Numbered from the stretch's first letter, positions 24,348 to 33,458 are shown. The stretch: 41,263 bases of DNA from an uncultured Synechococcus sp. (GCA_913061215.1 CAJXSQ010000003.1:1-41263); one strand, 5' to 3'. Notes: generated from the letters alone by a model not told the origin. A program made the numbers and translations.

Positions 24348-26210
24348 ATGCTGCAGGCCCCGATTCCAGCCAGCGAGGCGGCACGCCTGCAGGAGCTCCG
24401 CAGTTACGCCATTCTCGATAGCCCGGACGAACAGGCTTTTGATGACATCGGCGCCCTGGTTCGCGACGTGGCCGGTACACCGATTGGCATCATTTCCCTG
24501 GTGGATGAAAACCGGCAGTGGTTCAAGAGCTGCATCGGCCTGGATGCCAAGCAGACACCGCGCAATATCTCCTTCTGCGGCCACACCATCCTGCAACGCA
24601 GCCCATTGATCATCGAGGACGCCCTCGAGGACCCGCGCTTCTGCGATAACCCGCTGGTGCTGGAACAACCGCACATCCGCTTCTACGCCGGCTTCCCGCT
24701 GATCTCCAGCAATGGCCTCGCCCTGGGCAGCCTCTGCGCCGTGGATCAACGGCCCCGGCGGCTGGAGCCCCAGCAGATCGCTGCCCTGGAGCGGCTGGCG
24801 CGGCTGGCCGTCCACCAGATGGAGCTCAAGCGTCAGGGCCGGCTGCTGGAGCAAGCCCAGCAGAACCGGGAGGGGCCCCTCGCAGCGGACAGGCCTCAGG
24901 CCGATGGCCGCGGCCTGCTCACCAGCCGAGAGCAGCTGATCAGCATGGTGGAGCTGATGCTCACCCAGAACAGCCAGGCCTGTTTCGCTGTGATGCGGCT
25001 CGAGTTCAAGGAGCTGCGGCGCATCGCCAATGCCCTGGGCGAAAGCGCCGCCGCCAGCTTGCGCCAGGTGCAACTGGAGCGCCTCAGTGAGCTGCTGCCC
25101 GAGAACGCCAGCTGCTGCGAGCTCAGCGATCAGGAGTGGCTTGTGCTCAGCCCCTTCACCGCCACCGAAGCACAGCTCTGCGCTCTGGCCGCAGCGATCA
25201 CGCAATCCCTGCACGGATCCGTGAGCGTGGATCAGCAGCTGCTCAGCTCTCAGGTGGCGGTGGGTGCGGCCCTGGTGCAGGGCAACTACAGCAGCGCTGA
25301 AAACCTGCTCAGCGATGCCGGCATCGCCCTGCGCAACGCCGCCCGTCGCCCCGGCAGCCACTACAGCTGCATTGATCTGGCCAGCCGGATCGAAGCCCAG
25401 CGCGACATCGAGCTGGAATCGGAACTGCGCCATGGCCTCAGCCGCGGCCAGCTCGAGCCCCATTTCCAGCCGTTGTTCGACCTGCAGAGCCTGGAGGTGC
25501 GTGGGGTGGAAGCCCTGGCGCGCTGGCGGCGCAGGTCAGGCGAACTGCTGATGCCAGGCCTGTTCCTGGCTGCAGCGGAGCGGGCCGAGCTGCTGGGGGA
25601 GCTCGATCTGCAGATGATCCGCCAAGCGATCCAGGCCAGCGAGGCCATGGCGGCCGCCCAGCCGCAGCAGCCCATGCTGCTCAGCCTCAACCTCTCGGGG
25701 GCTCTGCTCGAGAGCCGGGCGCTGCTCCAGGACCTTGTGGCTCTGGTGGACAGCCACCCCCTGCCCAGTGGCTGGCGGCTGCAGCTGGAGCTGCTGGAAG
25801 TGAACCTGGCGCAACCCGACAGCGCCATCGCCGCGCAACTGGCCCAGCTGCACCAGCGGGGTGTGCTGCTCGCCATCGACGACTTCGGCACCGGCTACTC
25901 CTCCCTCAGCCGGCTCAACAGCTTCCCCTTCCACAGCCTCAAGGTGGACATGAGCTTCGTGCGCATGCTGGATGACCCGCAACAACCCAGCAACCGCATC
26001 CTCGAGGTGATCCAGGCGATGGCCGAAGCGCTGGATCTGCACACCACCGCCGAAGGCGTGGAAACCGAAGCCCAGCGCCGCTGGCTGGAGGCCAATGGCT
26101 TCCATTGGGGCCAGGGTTATCTGGTGGCCAGGCCGATGCCCCTGGCGGAACTGGGCCCCTGGCTGGCGGAGCGCCGCTCTGATCAGTTGAGCAGCACCGC
26201 CCGCACCTGA
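24348..26210 (+). CDS. GAF-GGDEF(degenerate)-EAL cyclic-di-GMP phosphodiesterase
   Basis: 620 residues, cytoplasmic. An N-terminal GAF domain (about 10-160) of the type with ARLQELRSYAILDSPDEQ and ISFCGHTILQ; a badly degraded GGDEF domain (about 190-340; the signature position reads LSDQEW); and an EAL domain (about 355-605) with GVEALARW, LNLSGALL, AIDDFGTGYSSL, LKVDMSFV and AEGVET. The glutamate pair usually in ELTE is LELLE here. Probably an active phosphodiesterase. It follows the PAS-GGDEF-EAL gene by 33 nt, with a small hairpin between (24313-24330 region), so cotranscription is possible. Convergent overlap of 28 nt with the DUF167 gene. Confidence 0.9.
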   Translation: MLQAPIPASEAARLQELRSYAILDSPDEQAFDDIGALVRDVAGTPIGIISLVDENRQWFKSCIGLDAKQTPRNISFCGHTILQRSPLIIEDALEDPRFCDNPLVLEQPHIRFYAGFPLISSNGLALGSLCAVDQRPRRLEPQQIAALERLARLAVHQMELKRQGRLLEQAQQNREGPLAADRPQADGRGLLTSREQLISMVELMLTQNSQACFAVMRLEFKELRRIANALGESAAASLRQVQLERLSELLPENASCCELSDQEWLVLSPFTATEAQLCALAAAITQSLHGSVSVDQQLLSSQVAVGAALVQGNYSSAENLLSDAGIALRNAARRPGSHYSCIDLASRIEAQRDIELESELRHGLSRGQLEPHFQPLFDLQSLEVRGVEALARWRRRSGELLMPGLFLAAAERAELLGELDLQMIRQAIQASEAMAAAQPQQPMLLSLNLSGALLESRALLQDLVALVDSHPLPSGWRLQLELLEVNLAQPDSAIAAQLAQLHQRGVLLAIDDFGTGYSSLSRLNSFPFHSLKVDMSFVRMLDDPQQPSNRILEVIQAMAEALDLHTTAEGVETEAQRRWLEANGFHWGQGYLVARPMPLAELGPWLAERRSDQLSSTART

Positions 26211-26470
26211 TCCGCCGTCCAGCCTTCCACCCGGATCCACTTGGAGCGGCTGGTGCTGCCGCGCACCAGCTCCACCGCCGCGCGGTTCACACCAAGCCGC
26301 TCCGCCACAAAGCGCAGCAGGGCGGCGTTGGCGGCACCATCCACCGGCGGGGCCTTGAGCTGGATGGCGATCGCGCCGCCCCGCTCTCCCTGCACCTGAT
26401 CACGGCTGGCCCGGGGCTGCAGGCGGATCGCCACCAAGCCGGGCTGCGTAGGGTTCTGGGAATGGTCCAC
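26183..26470 (-). CDS. DUF167 (YggU-type) protein
   Basis: 95 residues from a GTG at 26470. The family pattern is clear: LQPRASRDQVQGERGG near the start, then IQLKAPPVDGAANAALLRFVAERLGV and VELVRGSTSRSKWIRVEG. The family is small, conserved and of unknown biochemical role. It diverges from pyrC with 20 nt between the starts and overlaps the 3' end of the EAL gene. Confidence 0.88.
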   Translation of the reverse strand: MDHSQNPTQPGLVAIRLQPRASRDQVQGERGGAIAIQLKAPPVDGAANAALLRFVAERLGVNRAAVELVRGSTSRSKWIRVEGWTADQVRAVLLN

Positions 26471-26490
26471 CGCAGATCCGCAGGCAACGC

Positions 26491-27597
26491 ATGAGCGAGT
26501 TTCCCAGCAGCAGCGGCACCCGGCGGCTCACGCTCCGGCGCCCGGACGACTGGCATGTGCACCTGCGGGATGGCGCGCTGCTGCAGGCGGTGGTGGGTCA
26601 CACAGCCCGCCAGTTCGCCCGGGCGATCGTGATGCCGAACCTGAAGCCACCGATCACCAGCGTGGCCCAGGCCCGCGGCTACCGCGAGCGCATCCTCTCG
26701 GCCCTGGAGCGCAGCGCCGGAGCTGAGGCCGCGGCGCGGTTCACACCGCTGATGACGGCCTACCTCACCGAAACGATCGAGCCGGCGGAGCTGGAGCGCG
26801 GCCACGCCGAGGGGGTGTTCACCGCCGCCAAGCTCTACCCGGCCGGTGCCACCACCAATTCCGATGCGGGCGTGCGCGATCTTGCCCGGATCACGGCGGT
26901 GCTCACCTGCATGGAGCGCATCGGCATGCCCCTGCTGATCCACGGCGAGGTGACAGACCCGGCCGTGGACATCTTCGATCGCGAAGCGGTGTTCATCGAA
27001 CGGCACCTCAAGCCCCTGCTGGAGCGGCATCCGCAGCTGAAGGTGGTGCTGGAGCACATCACCACCGCCGATGCCGTGCGCTTCGTGGAACAGGGTCCGG
27101 CCACCCTGGCGGCCACGATCACGCCGCACCATCTGCACATCAACCGCAATGCCCTGTTCCAGGGCGGATTGCGGCCAGACCTGTATTGCCTGCCGGTGGC
27201 CAAGCGCGAGCAGCACCGCCTGGCCCTGCGGGCGGCAGCCACCTCCGGCAACCCGAAGTTCTTTCTGGGCACCGATTCCGCACCGCACCTGCGCGCGGCC
27301 AAGGAGAGCAGCTGCGGTTGTGCCGGGATTTACAACGCTCCTTATGCGCTCGAGAGCTACGCCCAGGTGTTCGGTGAGGAGAACGCCATCGATCAACTGG
27401 AGGGTTTCGCCAGCATCCACGGCCCGCGCTTCTACGGCCTGCCCCTGAATCCAGACACGATCACCATCGAGCAGAACACGCCCGACCCGGATGGCGCAGG
27501 GCTTCCCGCCCTGCTGGAGCTGGCCAACGGCACCGATCAGCCCAGCCGGCTGGTGCCCTTCCACGCCGGAGAGCAGCTGAGCTGGCGCGTGCTGTAA
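26491..27597 (+). CDS. pyrC: Dihydroorotase (class II, PyrC)
   Basis: Third step of pyrimidine synthesis: interconverts carbamoyl-aspartate and dihydroorotate. 368 residues, slightly longer than E. coli PyrC. Zinc-site and catalytic motifs are intact: DDWHVHLRDG (19-28), the carboxylated lysine in FTAAKLYPAGATTNS, LLIHGEV, VVLEHITT and FFLGTDSAPH with the catalytic Asp. The ATG at 26491 begins MSEFPSSSGTRR. It appears monocistronic and diverges from the DUF167 gene. Confidence 0.95.
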   Translation: MSEFPSSSGTRRLTLRRPDDWHVHLRDGALLQAVVGHTARQFARAIVMPNLKPPITSVAQARGYRERILSALERSAGAEAAARFTPLMTAYLTETIEPAELERGHAEGVFTAAKLYPAGATTNSDAGVRDLARITAVLTCMERIGMPLLIHGEVTDPAVDIFDREAVFIERHLKPLLERHPQLKVVLEHITTADAVRFVEQGPATLAATITPHHLHINRNALFQGGLRPDLYCLPVAKREQHRLALRAAATSGNPKFFLGTDSAPHLRAAKESSCGCAGIYNAPYALESYAQVFGEENAIDQLEGFASIHGPRFYGLPLNPDTITIEQNTPDPDGAGLPALLELANGTDQPSRLVPFHAGEQLSWRVL

Positions 27598-27626
27598 GCC
27601 CACTTTCATAGTCTCTTAATCATTGC

Positions 27627-27640
27627 GTGCTCAAAAGCAC
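27627..27640 (+). terminator. Weak hairpin after pyrC
   Basis: GTGCT-CAAA-AGCAC, a 5-bp stem with a 4-nt loop, followed by TTGTTGCT, 29 nt after the pyrC stop. Short stem and interrupted T-run make termination uncertain. Confidence 0.35.
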
Positions 27641-27691
27641 TTGTTGCTCCTCCACGCCACCCCTTAAGTTGCGCGGAGCCCAAGGTCGTGG

Positions 27692-27994
27692 ATGGCTCTG
27701 TTCTCCTGGATCACCAGCGTGGACGGCGATGCACTGCTCGATGTGCTGTCCGAACCCCTGCAGCAGCTGGGGCTGGTGGTGGACCCCCACGTGAGCAGTC
27801 CCAATCAGGTGCTGGCTGCCGATAGTCCCAGCTGCGGCCTGCCGATGTCCCAGAGGGTCACGGTGCTGGCCTCCTGGAACTGCAGCCGCAGCCGTGAATG
27901 CCAGCTGGAGGTGCGCAGTTCTGAGCCGCAGGTTCGGCAGGGAACCCGTTGTCAGCGCATCGCCGAGCAGCTGCAGCAGTCTGGGATTCGGTAG
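27692..27994 (+). CDS. Small protein of unknown function
   Basis: 100 residues starting MALFSWITSVDGDALLDVLSEPL. A helical start, then short beta strands with SQRVTVLASWNCSRSRECQLEVRSSE and a final helix (CQRIAEQLQQSG). Four cysteines lie in the middle and end, no signal peptide. I do not recognise the family. Reading-frame character (GC-rich third positions) supports a real gene. It stands between pyrC and a 57-codon gene. Confidence 0.62.
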   Translation: MALFSWITSVDGDALLDVLSEPLQQLGLVVDPHVSSPNQVLAADSPSCGLPMSQRVTVLASWNCSRSRECQLEVRSSEPQVRQGTRCQRIAEQLQQSGIR

Positions 27995-28063
27995 TGGCTG
28001 TTACCTGAGCTGGGCAGGTCGGCTCCATAGGGTCCGCCCAGAACAGTTCGGAGCTGCCCATCG

Positions 28064-28237
28064 ATGCAAACCAAGGTGCTGCTGCAGGGAACCGACGGCA
28101 GCTGGACATCGCGCAAGACCTATCCCAACCCGTTGCTGGCCTACATCGCCGCTCGCAAACTGAGCCGCCAGGAACAGCGCCGTTGCCGCACCGTCTGCGT
28201 CAGCGGCCAGGTGCTGGAAGAGGTGTGCCCAACCTGA
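28064..28237 (+). CDS. 57-residue basic protein of unknown function
   Basis: ATG at 28064 to TGA at 28235-28237. The product begins MQTKVLLQGTDGSWTSRK, continues TYPNPLLAYIAARKLSRQEQ and ends EEVCPT, with three cysteines. Good GC-rich codon third positions and a complete frame in an otherwise empty gap support it. No family recognised. A CTGGGC/GCCCAG inverted repeat at 28010-28041 lies upstream and may be part of its leader. Confidence 0.6.
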   Translation: MQTKVLLQGTDGSWTSRKTYPNPLLAYIAARKLSRQEQRRCRTVCVSGQVLEEVCPT

Positions 28238-28351
28238 ACCAGGGCGGCAGCCCGTGGGCGGTGCTCATGAAGAGCTCGCAATAGTGTGCTGCCGAACACA
28301 GTCGCCACACCTACGGTCCAGCCGGAACCTTTTCCTGCGAGTCCGACCGTT

Positions 28352-29386
28352 ATGGCTCTCGTTCAAGCACCGGCCCTGGGTATCGAGCGGTTTGCCGCCG
28401 GCCAGGGCAAGGAACACCGGCCCCACGCCAGCAGTGGTGATCAGAACGCGATCATCCGCGCGGTGTATCAGCAGGTGCTTGGCGGGCAATATCTGATGAG
28501 CAGCGAGCGCCTCGATGGCGCCGAATCGCTGTTCCGCAACGGCTACCTCAACGTGCGCGAATTCGTGCGCACCGTGGCCAAGAGCGCGCTCTACCGCGCC
28601 CGCTTCTTTGAGAGCTGCAACCCCTACCGCTTCATCGAGCTCAACCACAAGCATCTGCTCGGCCGCGCTCCCCACAACCGCGAGGAGATGCTGCACCACT
28701 TCACGATCCTGCAGGAGCAGGGCTACGACGCCGAGATCGATTCCTATCTCGACAGCGCCGAATACAACAGCCGATTCGGCAACGACCATGTGCCGCACGT
28801 ACACGGCTGGAACTATGCGGTGGGCCATGAGGGCCGCCAGTTCTCCTGGCTGATGCAGCTGGCCCGCGGCGCCGCCGCCTCGGTGAAGGGCGACGGCAGC
28901 GGCACCCAGTTCAAGCTGGGCCAGGCGCTGCATCAGAACCGCCCGGTGGCGGTGCCGGTGTCTGCCAGCGCCCGCTACGCCCACATCAGCACCGATGGCC
29001 CCTTCCGCGCCGCGCTCGCGGAGAGCAGCGATCTGCCCAGCGGCGATCTGAGCAGCACCCGCCGCATCGACGGCACCCCCGCCTATGGCTTCCGCAGCGC
29101 TGAGCTGCTGGTGTCGAGCCCCAGTGCCGGCGCCGCCGGCGAGGGCAGCCGCGTGGTGACCATCACCGCCACCGGCATCGCCAACAACCGCTATGTGCGC
29201 CATGGCGCCTACACCACCCGCGTGCCCTTCAGCCGCATGAACGAAGCGCTGCAGCGGCTGATCCGCCAGGGCGGCCGCGTGGTGAGCGTGGTGGTGAGCG
29301 GCGAGGGCGAGCCCGCGGCTGCGGCAGCCCCTGAAACCACCCCCGAGCCCCAGGAGAAGCAACGGGGACGCAGCCGCAAGCGCTGA
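28352..29386 (+). CDS. Phycobilisome rod linker polypeptide
   Basis: 344 residues from the ATG at 28352. Residues about 25-150 are a phycobilisome linker domain: SSGDQNAIIRAVYQQVLGGQ, FRNGYLNVREFVRTVAKSALYR, RFFESCNPYRFIELNHKHLLGRAP and DSAEYNSRFG. Residues about 265-316 form a CpcD-like domain (RVVTITATG, YVRHGAYTTRVPFSRMNEALQRL). This order marks a rod linker joining phycocyanin or phycoerythrin hexamers; CpcC is the closest type, but CpeC/CpeE-like linkers cannot be excluded. A Pro/Ala-rich basic tail follows. It stands alone, not in a cpc operon. Confidence 0.9.
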   Translation: MALVQAPALGIERFAAGQGKEHRPHASSGDQNAIIRAVYQQVLGGQYLMSSERLDGAESLFRNGYLNVREFVRTVAKSALYRARFFESCNPYRFIELNHKHLLGRAPHNREEMLHHFTILQEQGYDAEIDSYLDSAEYNSRFGNDHVPHVHGWNYAVGHEGRQFSWLMQLARGAAASVKGDGSGTQFKLGQALHQNRPVAVPVSASARYAHISTDGPFRAALAESSDLPSGDLSSTRRIDGTPAYGFRSAELLVSSPSAGAAGEGSRVVTITATGIANNRYVRHGAYTTRVPFSRMNEALQRLIRQGGRVVSVVVSGEGEPAAAAAPETTPEPQEKQRGRSRKR

Positions 29387-29447
29387 GGCGCACTTGACCA
29401 AGGGCGGCCGCAGGACAGAAGGTGTGGCCTGACCAGAGGATCCAGCC

Positions 29448-30806
29448 ATGCGCCAGCAACGCCATCGAGGCCCGCTGGCCGGCTGGAGCTGGATCCGAGC
29501 AGCCGCGGCCTCATTGGCACTGCAGGCCGGCCTGTCCTTGCTCCAGTCACCTGCCCCTGCCCAGGCCAGCGAGCCTGACACCGGCAGCGAACAACAGCCT
29601 GAGCTGATCGCGCTGCCCGATTCCTGGCCCACCCTCCAGAAACTGCTCAACCTGCCGGAGTGGGCGCAGCTGCAGCTCAGTTACACCGCCGAGCCTCTCT
29701 TCAATCCGATCGGCGGTGAACGCTCAGCCGGCAGCTGGATCCAGCAGACCTCCGTGAACCTCACGCTCGGAGCCGGGCTGAACACCCCAACCAGCCAGTG
29801 GGATGAGTTCGACCACTGGCGGCTCAACCTCAATGCCAATCACGATGCGGGCGACGCCTACTACAACGCCCAGATCGGCGCCTTGTTTTCGCTGCAGACC
29901 GCGGCCAATCCGGTGGGCCTCTATTTCACGGAGGCTTCGATCGAACGCAAACGCGGCGAAGGCTGGCTGGGGGTGAAGGCCGGGATCCTGCCGCTGGATC
30001 CCGAATTCGTGGTGGCACCGGTGCTCAATTTCTACGTGCACGCCTCCCTCGACGACACACTCAATCTCTACACACCGAATCTGCCGATCGATCCCTTTGC
30101 AGCCCTGGGCGGGGTGCTCTCCATCCATCCCAGCGATGCGATCACGGTTCGCTACGGCCTGTTCGATCTGAGCACAACGCAATCGATCGGCAAGTGGCTC
30201 ACCGATTTCCCCGATGGGGTGCCCGATGGCAGTGGCACCGCCCAGTTCCTGCAGCTCAACATCGAACCCAACGGCTGGGGTGCCTCACCGGACACACCGA
30301 TCGAAGCCTGCCGCAAAGCTACCGGCATCGTGCGAGGCCACAGCGACTGCCGGCAGCCGGTGTTGGTGCAGAACCAGCTACCCGCCGGAATGATCAACCT
30401 CGGTGGGTTTCTCACCTCGCACAGTGGCGATGGTGTGTATGGCACCGTCACCCTGCGCAGCGGCTTGCCGCTGGGACTGGACGATCGGGTGTGGGTGGGT
30501 GCCTCCTACACCCCAGACAGCAGCCAGGTGATTGCCACCAGCTTCATCGCCGGCGGCCTTGTGATCCAGGGCCCGCTACCCGGCCGCCCTCTGGATGTGG
30601 CCCTGCTGGGCATCGGCCGCGGCGGCCTGAGCAACCAGCTCACCAACAGCCCCTATGAAGGCATGCTGGAGCTGGGCTACCGGGTGCAGTTCAACGAAAC
30701 CCTCAACCTGCAGCCCACGCTGCAATGGATCTTCAATCCCAGTGGTGCAAAGCAGCCCGTGCCGGGCATCCTGGCGGCAGGGATGCAGATCGAGCTGAAT
30801 TTCTAG
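29448..30806 (+). CDS. OprB-family outer-membrane porin
   Basis: 452 residues with a signal peptide (ASLALQAGLSLLQSPAPAQA) and a beta-barrel sequence of alternating hydrophobic strands ending in an aromatic residue (MQIELNF), the outer-membrane insertion signal. Features such as WQQTSVNLTLGAG-like early strands, GWLGVKAGILPLDPEFVVAP and GMLELGYRVQFNETLNLQPTLQWIFNPSG are typical of carbohydrate-selective OprB porins. It lacks the N-terminal SLH domain of the common cyanobacterial porins. A C-C pair (ACRKATG, SDCRQP) sits in a loop. Followed 19 nt later by the ATP-grasp gene. Confidence 0.85.
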   Translation: MRQQRHRGPLAGWSWIRAAAASLALQAGLSLLQSPAPAQASEPDTGSEQQPELIALPDSWPTLQKLLNLPEWAQLQLSYTAEPLFNPIGGERSAGSWIQQTSVNLTLGAGLNTPTSQWDEFDHWRLNLNANHDAGDAYYNAQIGALFSLQTAANPVGLYFTEASIERKRGEGWLGVKAGILPLDPEFVVAPVLNFYVHASLDDTLNLYTPNLPIDPFAALGGVLSIHPSDAITVRYGLFDLSTTQSIGKWLTDFPDGVPDGSGTAQFLQLNIEPNGWGASPDTPIEACRKATGIVRGHSDCRQPVLVQNQLPAGMINLGGFLTSHSGDGVYGTVTLRSGLPLGLDDRVWVGASYTPDSSQVIATSFIAGGLVIQGPLPGRPLDVALLGIGRGGLSNQLTNSPYEGMLELGYRVQFNETLNLQPTLQWIFNPSGAKQPVPGILAAGMQIELNF

Positions 30807-30825
30807 CGATGCGAAGCGGTGCGCG

Positions 30826-32346
30826 ATGACGCTGACCTTTCGGGAGCTGCAGGCGCAACTGCAACCGGAATGGGGCTGTGAGCACTGCGGCAGCGGCGGC
30901 CAGTTCGATGTGCTCGTGGTGCCGTCACTGTCGATGGATCGGGCCCTGATGGCCCTGGTAACCGGCGCGCACCACTACGAAGAACGGCAGCTGTTCTCGC
31001 TGATCCGGCTGCGGGATCCAGGCGTGCGGGCCATCTATGTGACCAGCAAGCTGCTGCCGGAGCTGGTGGTGGATGCGGTGCTGGAGCTGATGCCCGGCGT
31101 GCCCACCTCCCACGCCCGCCGGCGCCTGCACCTGTTCGACACCGACGACGCCTCCAACCGGCCGCTCACCGAAAAGCTGCTGGAGCGCCCCGCCCTGCTG
31201 AAGCGCATCCGTGAACTGCTGCGTCCTGGCCGCAGTTTCATCAGTTGCTTTGTGGTGACAGAGCTGGAGAAGCGTCTCTCCGAGATCCTGCAGGTGCCAC
31301 TGCTGGGCACCGATCCAGCCCTGGGCCACTGGGGCAGCAAGGCGGGCAGCCGCGCCCTGTTTGCGCGCTGCGGCGTGCCCCATCCCCCCGGCAGCGCCCT
31401 GGCCCACCACCTCGACGACCTGGCGGAAGCCACCACCGAGCTGTGGGAGAGCCATCCCGATCTGCGCCGGTGTGTGGTGAAGCTCAACGAGGGCATCAGC
31501 GGCGAGGGCAATGCCACACTCGATCTGGCGGCGCTGGAGCTGGCAGGACGCAGCAGCGGTGAGCGGCGGCGGCTGGTGCACCAGGCCCTGGAGCAGTTGC
31601 CGATGCCGGCGGCGGGCTGGCGGGAGCTGCTGGCCCAGCAGGGGGCTCTGGTGGAGGCCTGGCTGGAGGGGGGCGATGCCCTCAGCTCACCGAGCGTGCA
31701 GGGCACCATCCACCCCGGCGGCGGCGTGGAGCTGATCTCCACCCACGAGCAGATCCTGGGTGGCCCAGGCGGGCAGACCTACCTGGGCTGCCGCTTCCCG
31801 GCCGATGACGCCTACCGGCTGGAGCTGATGCGGCACGGCCAGGCCGTGGGCGAAGCCCTCGCCGCCGAAGGGGCCCTGGAGCGCTATGCCGTGGATTTCA
31901 TCGCCCGCCGCGTCGAGGAACGCTGGGATGTGCAGGCAATCGAGGTGAATCTGCGCCAGGGCGGCACCACCCACCCCAGCATGGCCCTGCGGGCGATCAC
32001 CACCGGCCAGCTCGATCCAGGCACCGGCCTGTTCCTCGCCCCCACCGGCCAGGCGCTCCATTACACCGCCACCGACAACCTCACCCACCCGCAGCTGCGG
32101 GGCCTGCTGCCGGCGGATCTGATCGACATCGTGGCCGAGGCCGACCTGCACTACGACCCGGCCCGGCTGCGGGGCAGTGTGTTTCACCTGCTCGGCTGCC
32201 TCTCGGAATACGGCAAGCTCGGCATGACCTGCATCGGCCGCAGCGCCAGCGAAGCCGAGGCGGTGTATCGCGGCACCGCCGATGGACTGATCAGGCGGGC
32301 GGCTGAGCTGCGGGAATCACCAGCACCGGCACCCGCGCATGGGTGA
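30826..32346 (+). CDS. ATP-grasp carboxylate-amine ligase, peptide ligase PGM1-related
   Basis: 506 residues. An N-terminal domain (about 1-170) with SLSMDRALMALVTGAHHYEERQ and LFDTDDASNRPLTEKLLERP leads into an ATP-grasp fold: GSKAGSRALFARCGVPHPPG, nucleotide-binding CVVKLNEGISGEGNATLDL, ALVEAWLEGGD and the metal-site strand AIEVNLRQGGTTHP. These match the PGM1-related group, named after the peptide ligase of pheganomycin synthesis. It should join a carboxylate to an amine using ATP. No peptide precursor or other biosynthetic gene is adjacent, so substrate is unknown. Its 3' end overlaps uspA by 56 nt in opposite direction. Confidence 0.82.
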   Translation: MTLTFRELQAQLQPEWGCEHCGSGGQFDVLVVPSLSMDRALMALVTGAHHYEERQLFSLIRLRDPGVRAIYVTSKLLPELVVDAVLELMPGVPTSHARRRLHLFDTDDASNRPLTEKLLERPALLKRIRELLRPGRSFISCFVVTELEKRLSEILQVPLLGTDPALGHWGSKAGSRALFARCGVPHPPGSALAHHLDDLAEATTELWESHPDLRRCVVKLNEGISGEGNATLDLAALELAGRSSGERRRLVHQALEQLPMPAAGWRELLAQQGALVEAWLEGGDALSSPSVQGTIHPGGGVELISTHEQILGGPGGQTYLGCRFPADDAYRLELMRHGQAVGEALAAEGALERYAVDFIARRVEERWDVQAIEVNLRQGGTTHPSMALRAITTGQLDPGTGLFLAPTGQALHYTATDNLTHPQLRGLLPADLIDIVAEADLHYDPARLRGSVFHLLGCLSEYGKLGMTCIGRSASEAEAVYRGTADGLIRRAAELRESPAPAPAHG

Positions 32347-32764
32347 GCACCCGCTGGGTTTCGCTGCCCAGCAGCAGCCCCGCCAGGCCGCGGCGGCCGT
32401 GGGAGGCCATGGCGATCAGGTCGCAGCCCAGGCGCTCCGCCGTTTCGAGGATGGCCTCATGCACCAGCGCACTCACGCAGGTTTCGCTGGTGGCCTCCAC
32501 CCCCTGGGCGGCGGCCTGCTCCAGCGCCTGATCGAGAATCGTGCGCGCGAAACGGGCGTTGGCTTCGGCGAACTGCTGGTTCAGCGCCGGATCGAGCACC
32601 AGGCCCTCGCCATAGATCGCCACATCGGGGCGGCCGTAGTAGCTGGGCTGCGCGTTGAAGAAGGTGAGCCGCGCTCCGCACTGCTTGGCAAAGGCCACCA
32701 CCGTGTTCACGGCGGCAACGGAGAGCTCGGAGCCATCGATGGGCACCAGCAGATGACGAACCAT
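32291..32764 (-). CDS. Universal stress protein, UspA family
   Basis: 157 residues, single Usp domain. It starts VRHLLVPIDGSELSVAAVNTVVAFAKQ and carries the ATP-binding pattern ASHGRRGLAGLLLGSETQRVL with VPVLVIP at the end, so it belongs to the nucleotide-binding type. The insert YYGRPDVAIYGEGLVLDPALNQQ is longer than in minimal family members. Role in stress survival is known only for the family. Confidence 0.92.
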   Translation of the reverse strand: MVRHLLVPIDGSELSVAAVNTVVAFAKQCGARLTFFNAQPSYYGRPDVAIYGEGLVLDPALNQQFAEANARFARTILDQALEQAAAQGVEATSETCVSALVHEAILETAERLGCDLIAMASHGRRGLAGLLLGSETQRVLTHARVPVLVIPAAQPPA

Positions 32765-32801
32765 GGCGGAGCCGGCACAGCAGCTTCCTGAACGCTAGGC
32801 A

Positions 32802-33458
32802 CTAGGGAGCGATCCAACCAGCCAGATGCGATGCAGCCCGGGAGCGAACCAACGCCCGTGCCGCCGGCAGGGCCGGCTCCAGCCGATCGGAACTGAAGGG
32901 CGGCAGGTTGCGGCTGCGCAGCCAGGCGCCCCAGCGGAATTCATGGAAGGGAATCAGGGGCTCCGCCGCCACCAGGCCTTCCCGCTTGAGCTTCCACACC
33001 AGGCTGCGGTAGGGATCGTCCTGGGTGCCGCTGAGGCTGGTGGGCAACGCCGTGGGATGAAGCGGGCCGAGGCCGCGGCCGTCGTAGAGGTAAAGCCAGC
33101 CCCGCTGGTGCAGTTGATCGAGCACGTGATGGCGCTCCGACACCTCCAGCTGCAGCACCACATAACCGAAGGCGGTGGCGGTGGGGTCGAGCTCCAGCAG
33201 GGCGCGCAGGCGGTGGTGCCGGTCCACCATCCACAGCTCGCCGGCGGCGCTGCGCACCAGCGGCGTGGGCTTGCGCTTGAGGTAGCGCCGTTGCTCCCGG
33301 GGGTCGTCGCGGCTGAAATCGAGCTGGCGGCTGCGGATCTCCGCCATGCCCACACACAACTGGGTGGGCTGCAGCTGCGCCAGCGGCACCTCGATCAGCT
33401 CGCTGTCCTTGCCGGAGGGAGCGGGCAGGGGCTGAAACGGGGGCAAGCGCAGGGCCAT
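32802..33458 (-). CDS. ParB-like / sulfiredoxin-fold protein (ParBc_2 type)
   Basis: 218 residues. The central fold has IEVPLAQLQPTQLCVGMAEI, the nucleotide-site-like MVDRHHRLRALLEL, then YVVLQLEVSERH and GTQDDPYRSLVWKLKREG, FHEFRWGAWLR. This agrees with the putative ParB-like nuclease family (ParBc_2). No helix-turn-helix follows, so it is not a chromosome-partition ParB. It diverges from the NTF2-like gene. Its substrate is not predictable. Confidence 0.8.
   Translation of the reverse strand: MALRLPPFQPLPAPSGKDSELIEVPLAQLQPTQLCVGMAEIRSRQLDFSRDDPREQRRYLKRKPTPLVRSAAGELWMVDRHHRLRALLELDPTATAFGYVVLQLEVSERHHVLDQLHQRGWLYLYDGRGLGPLHPTALPTSLSGTQDDPYRSLVWKLKREGLVAAEPLIPFHEFRWGAWLRSRNLPPFSSDRLEPALPAARALVRSRAASHLAGWIAP

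Noticed and set aside
28010-28041. CTGGGC/GCCCAG inverted repeat as a riboswitch or terminator
   Set aside because: Only six base pairs with a 20-nt loop and no T-run or recognised aptamer core.
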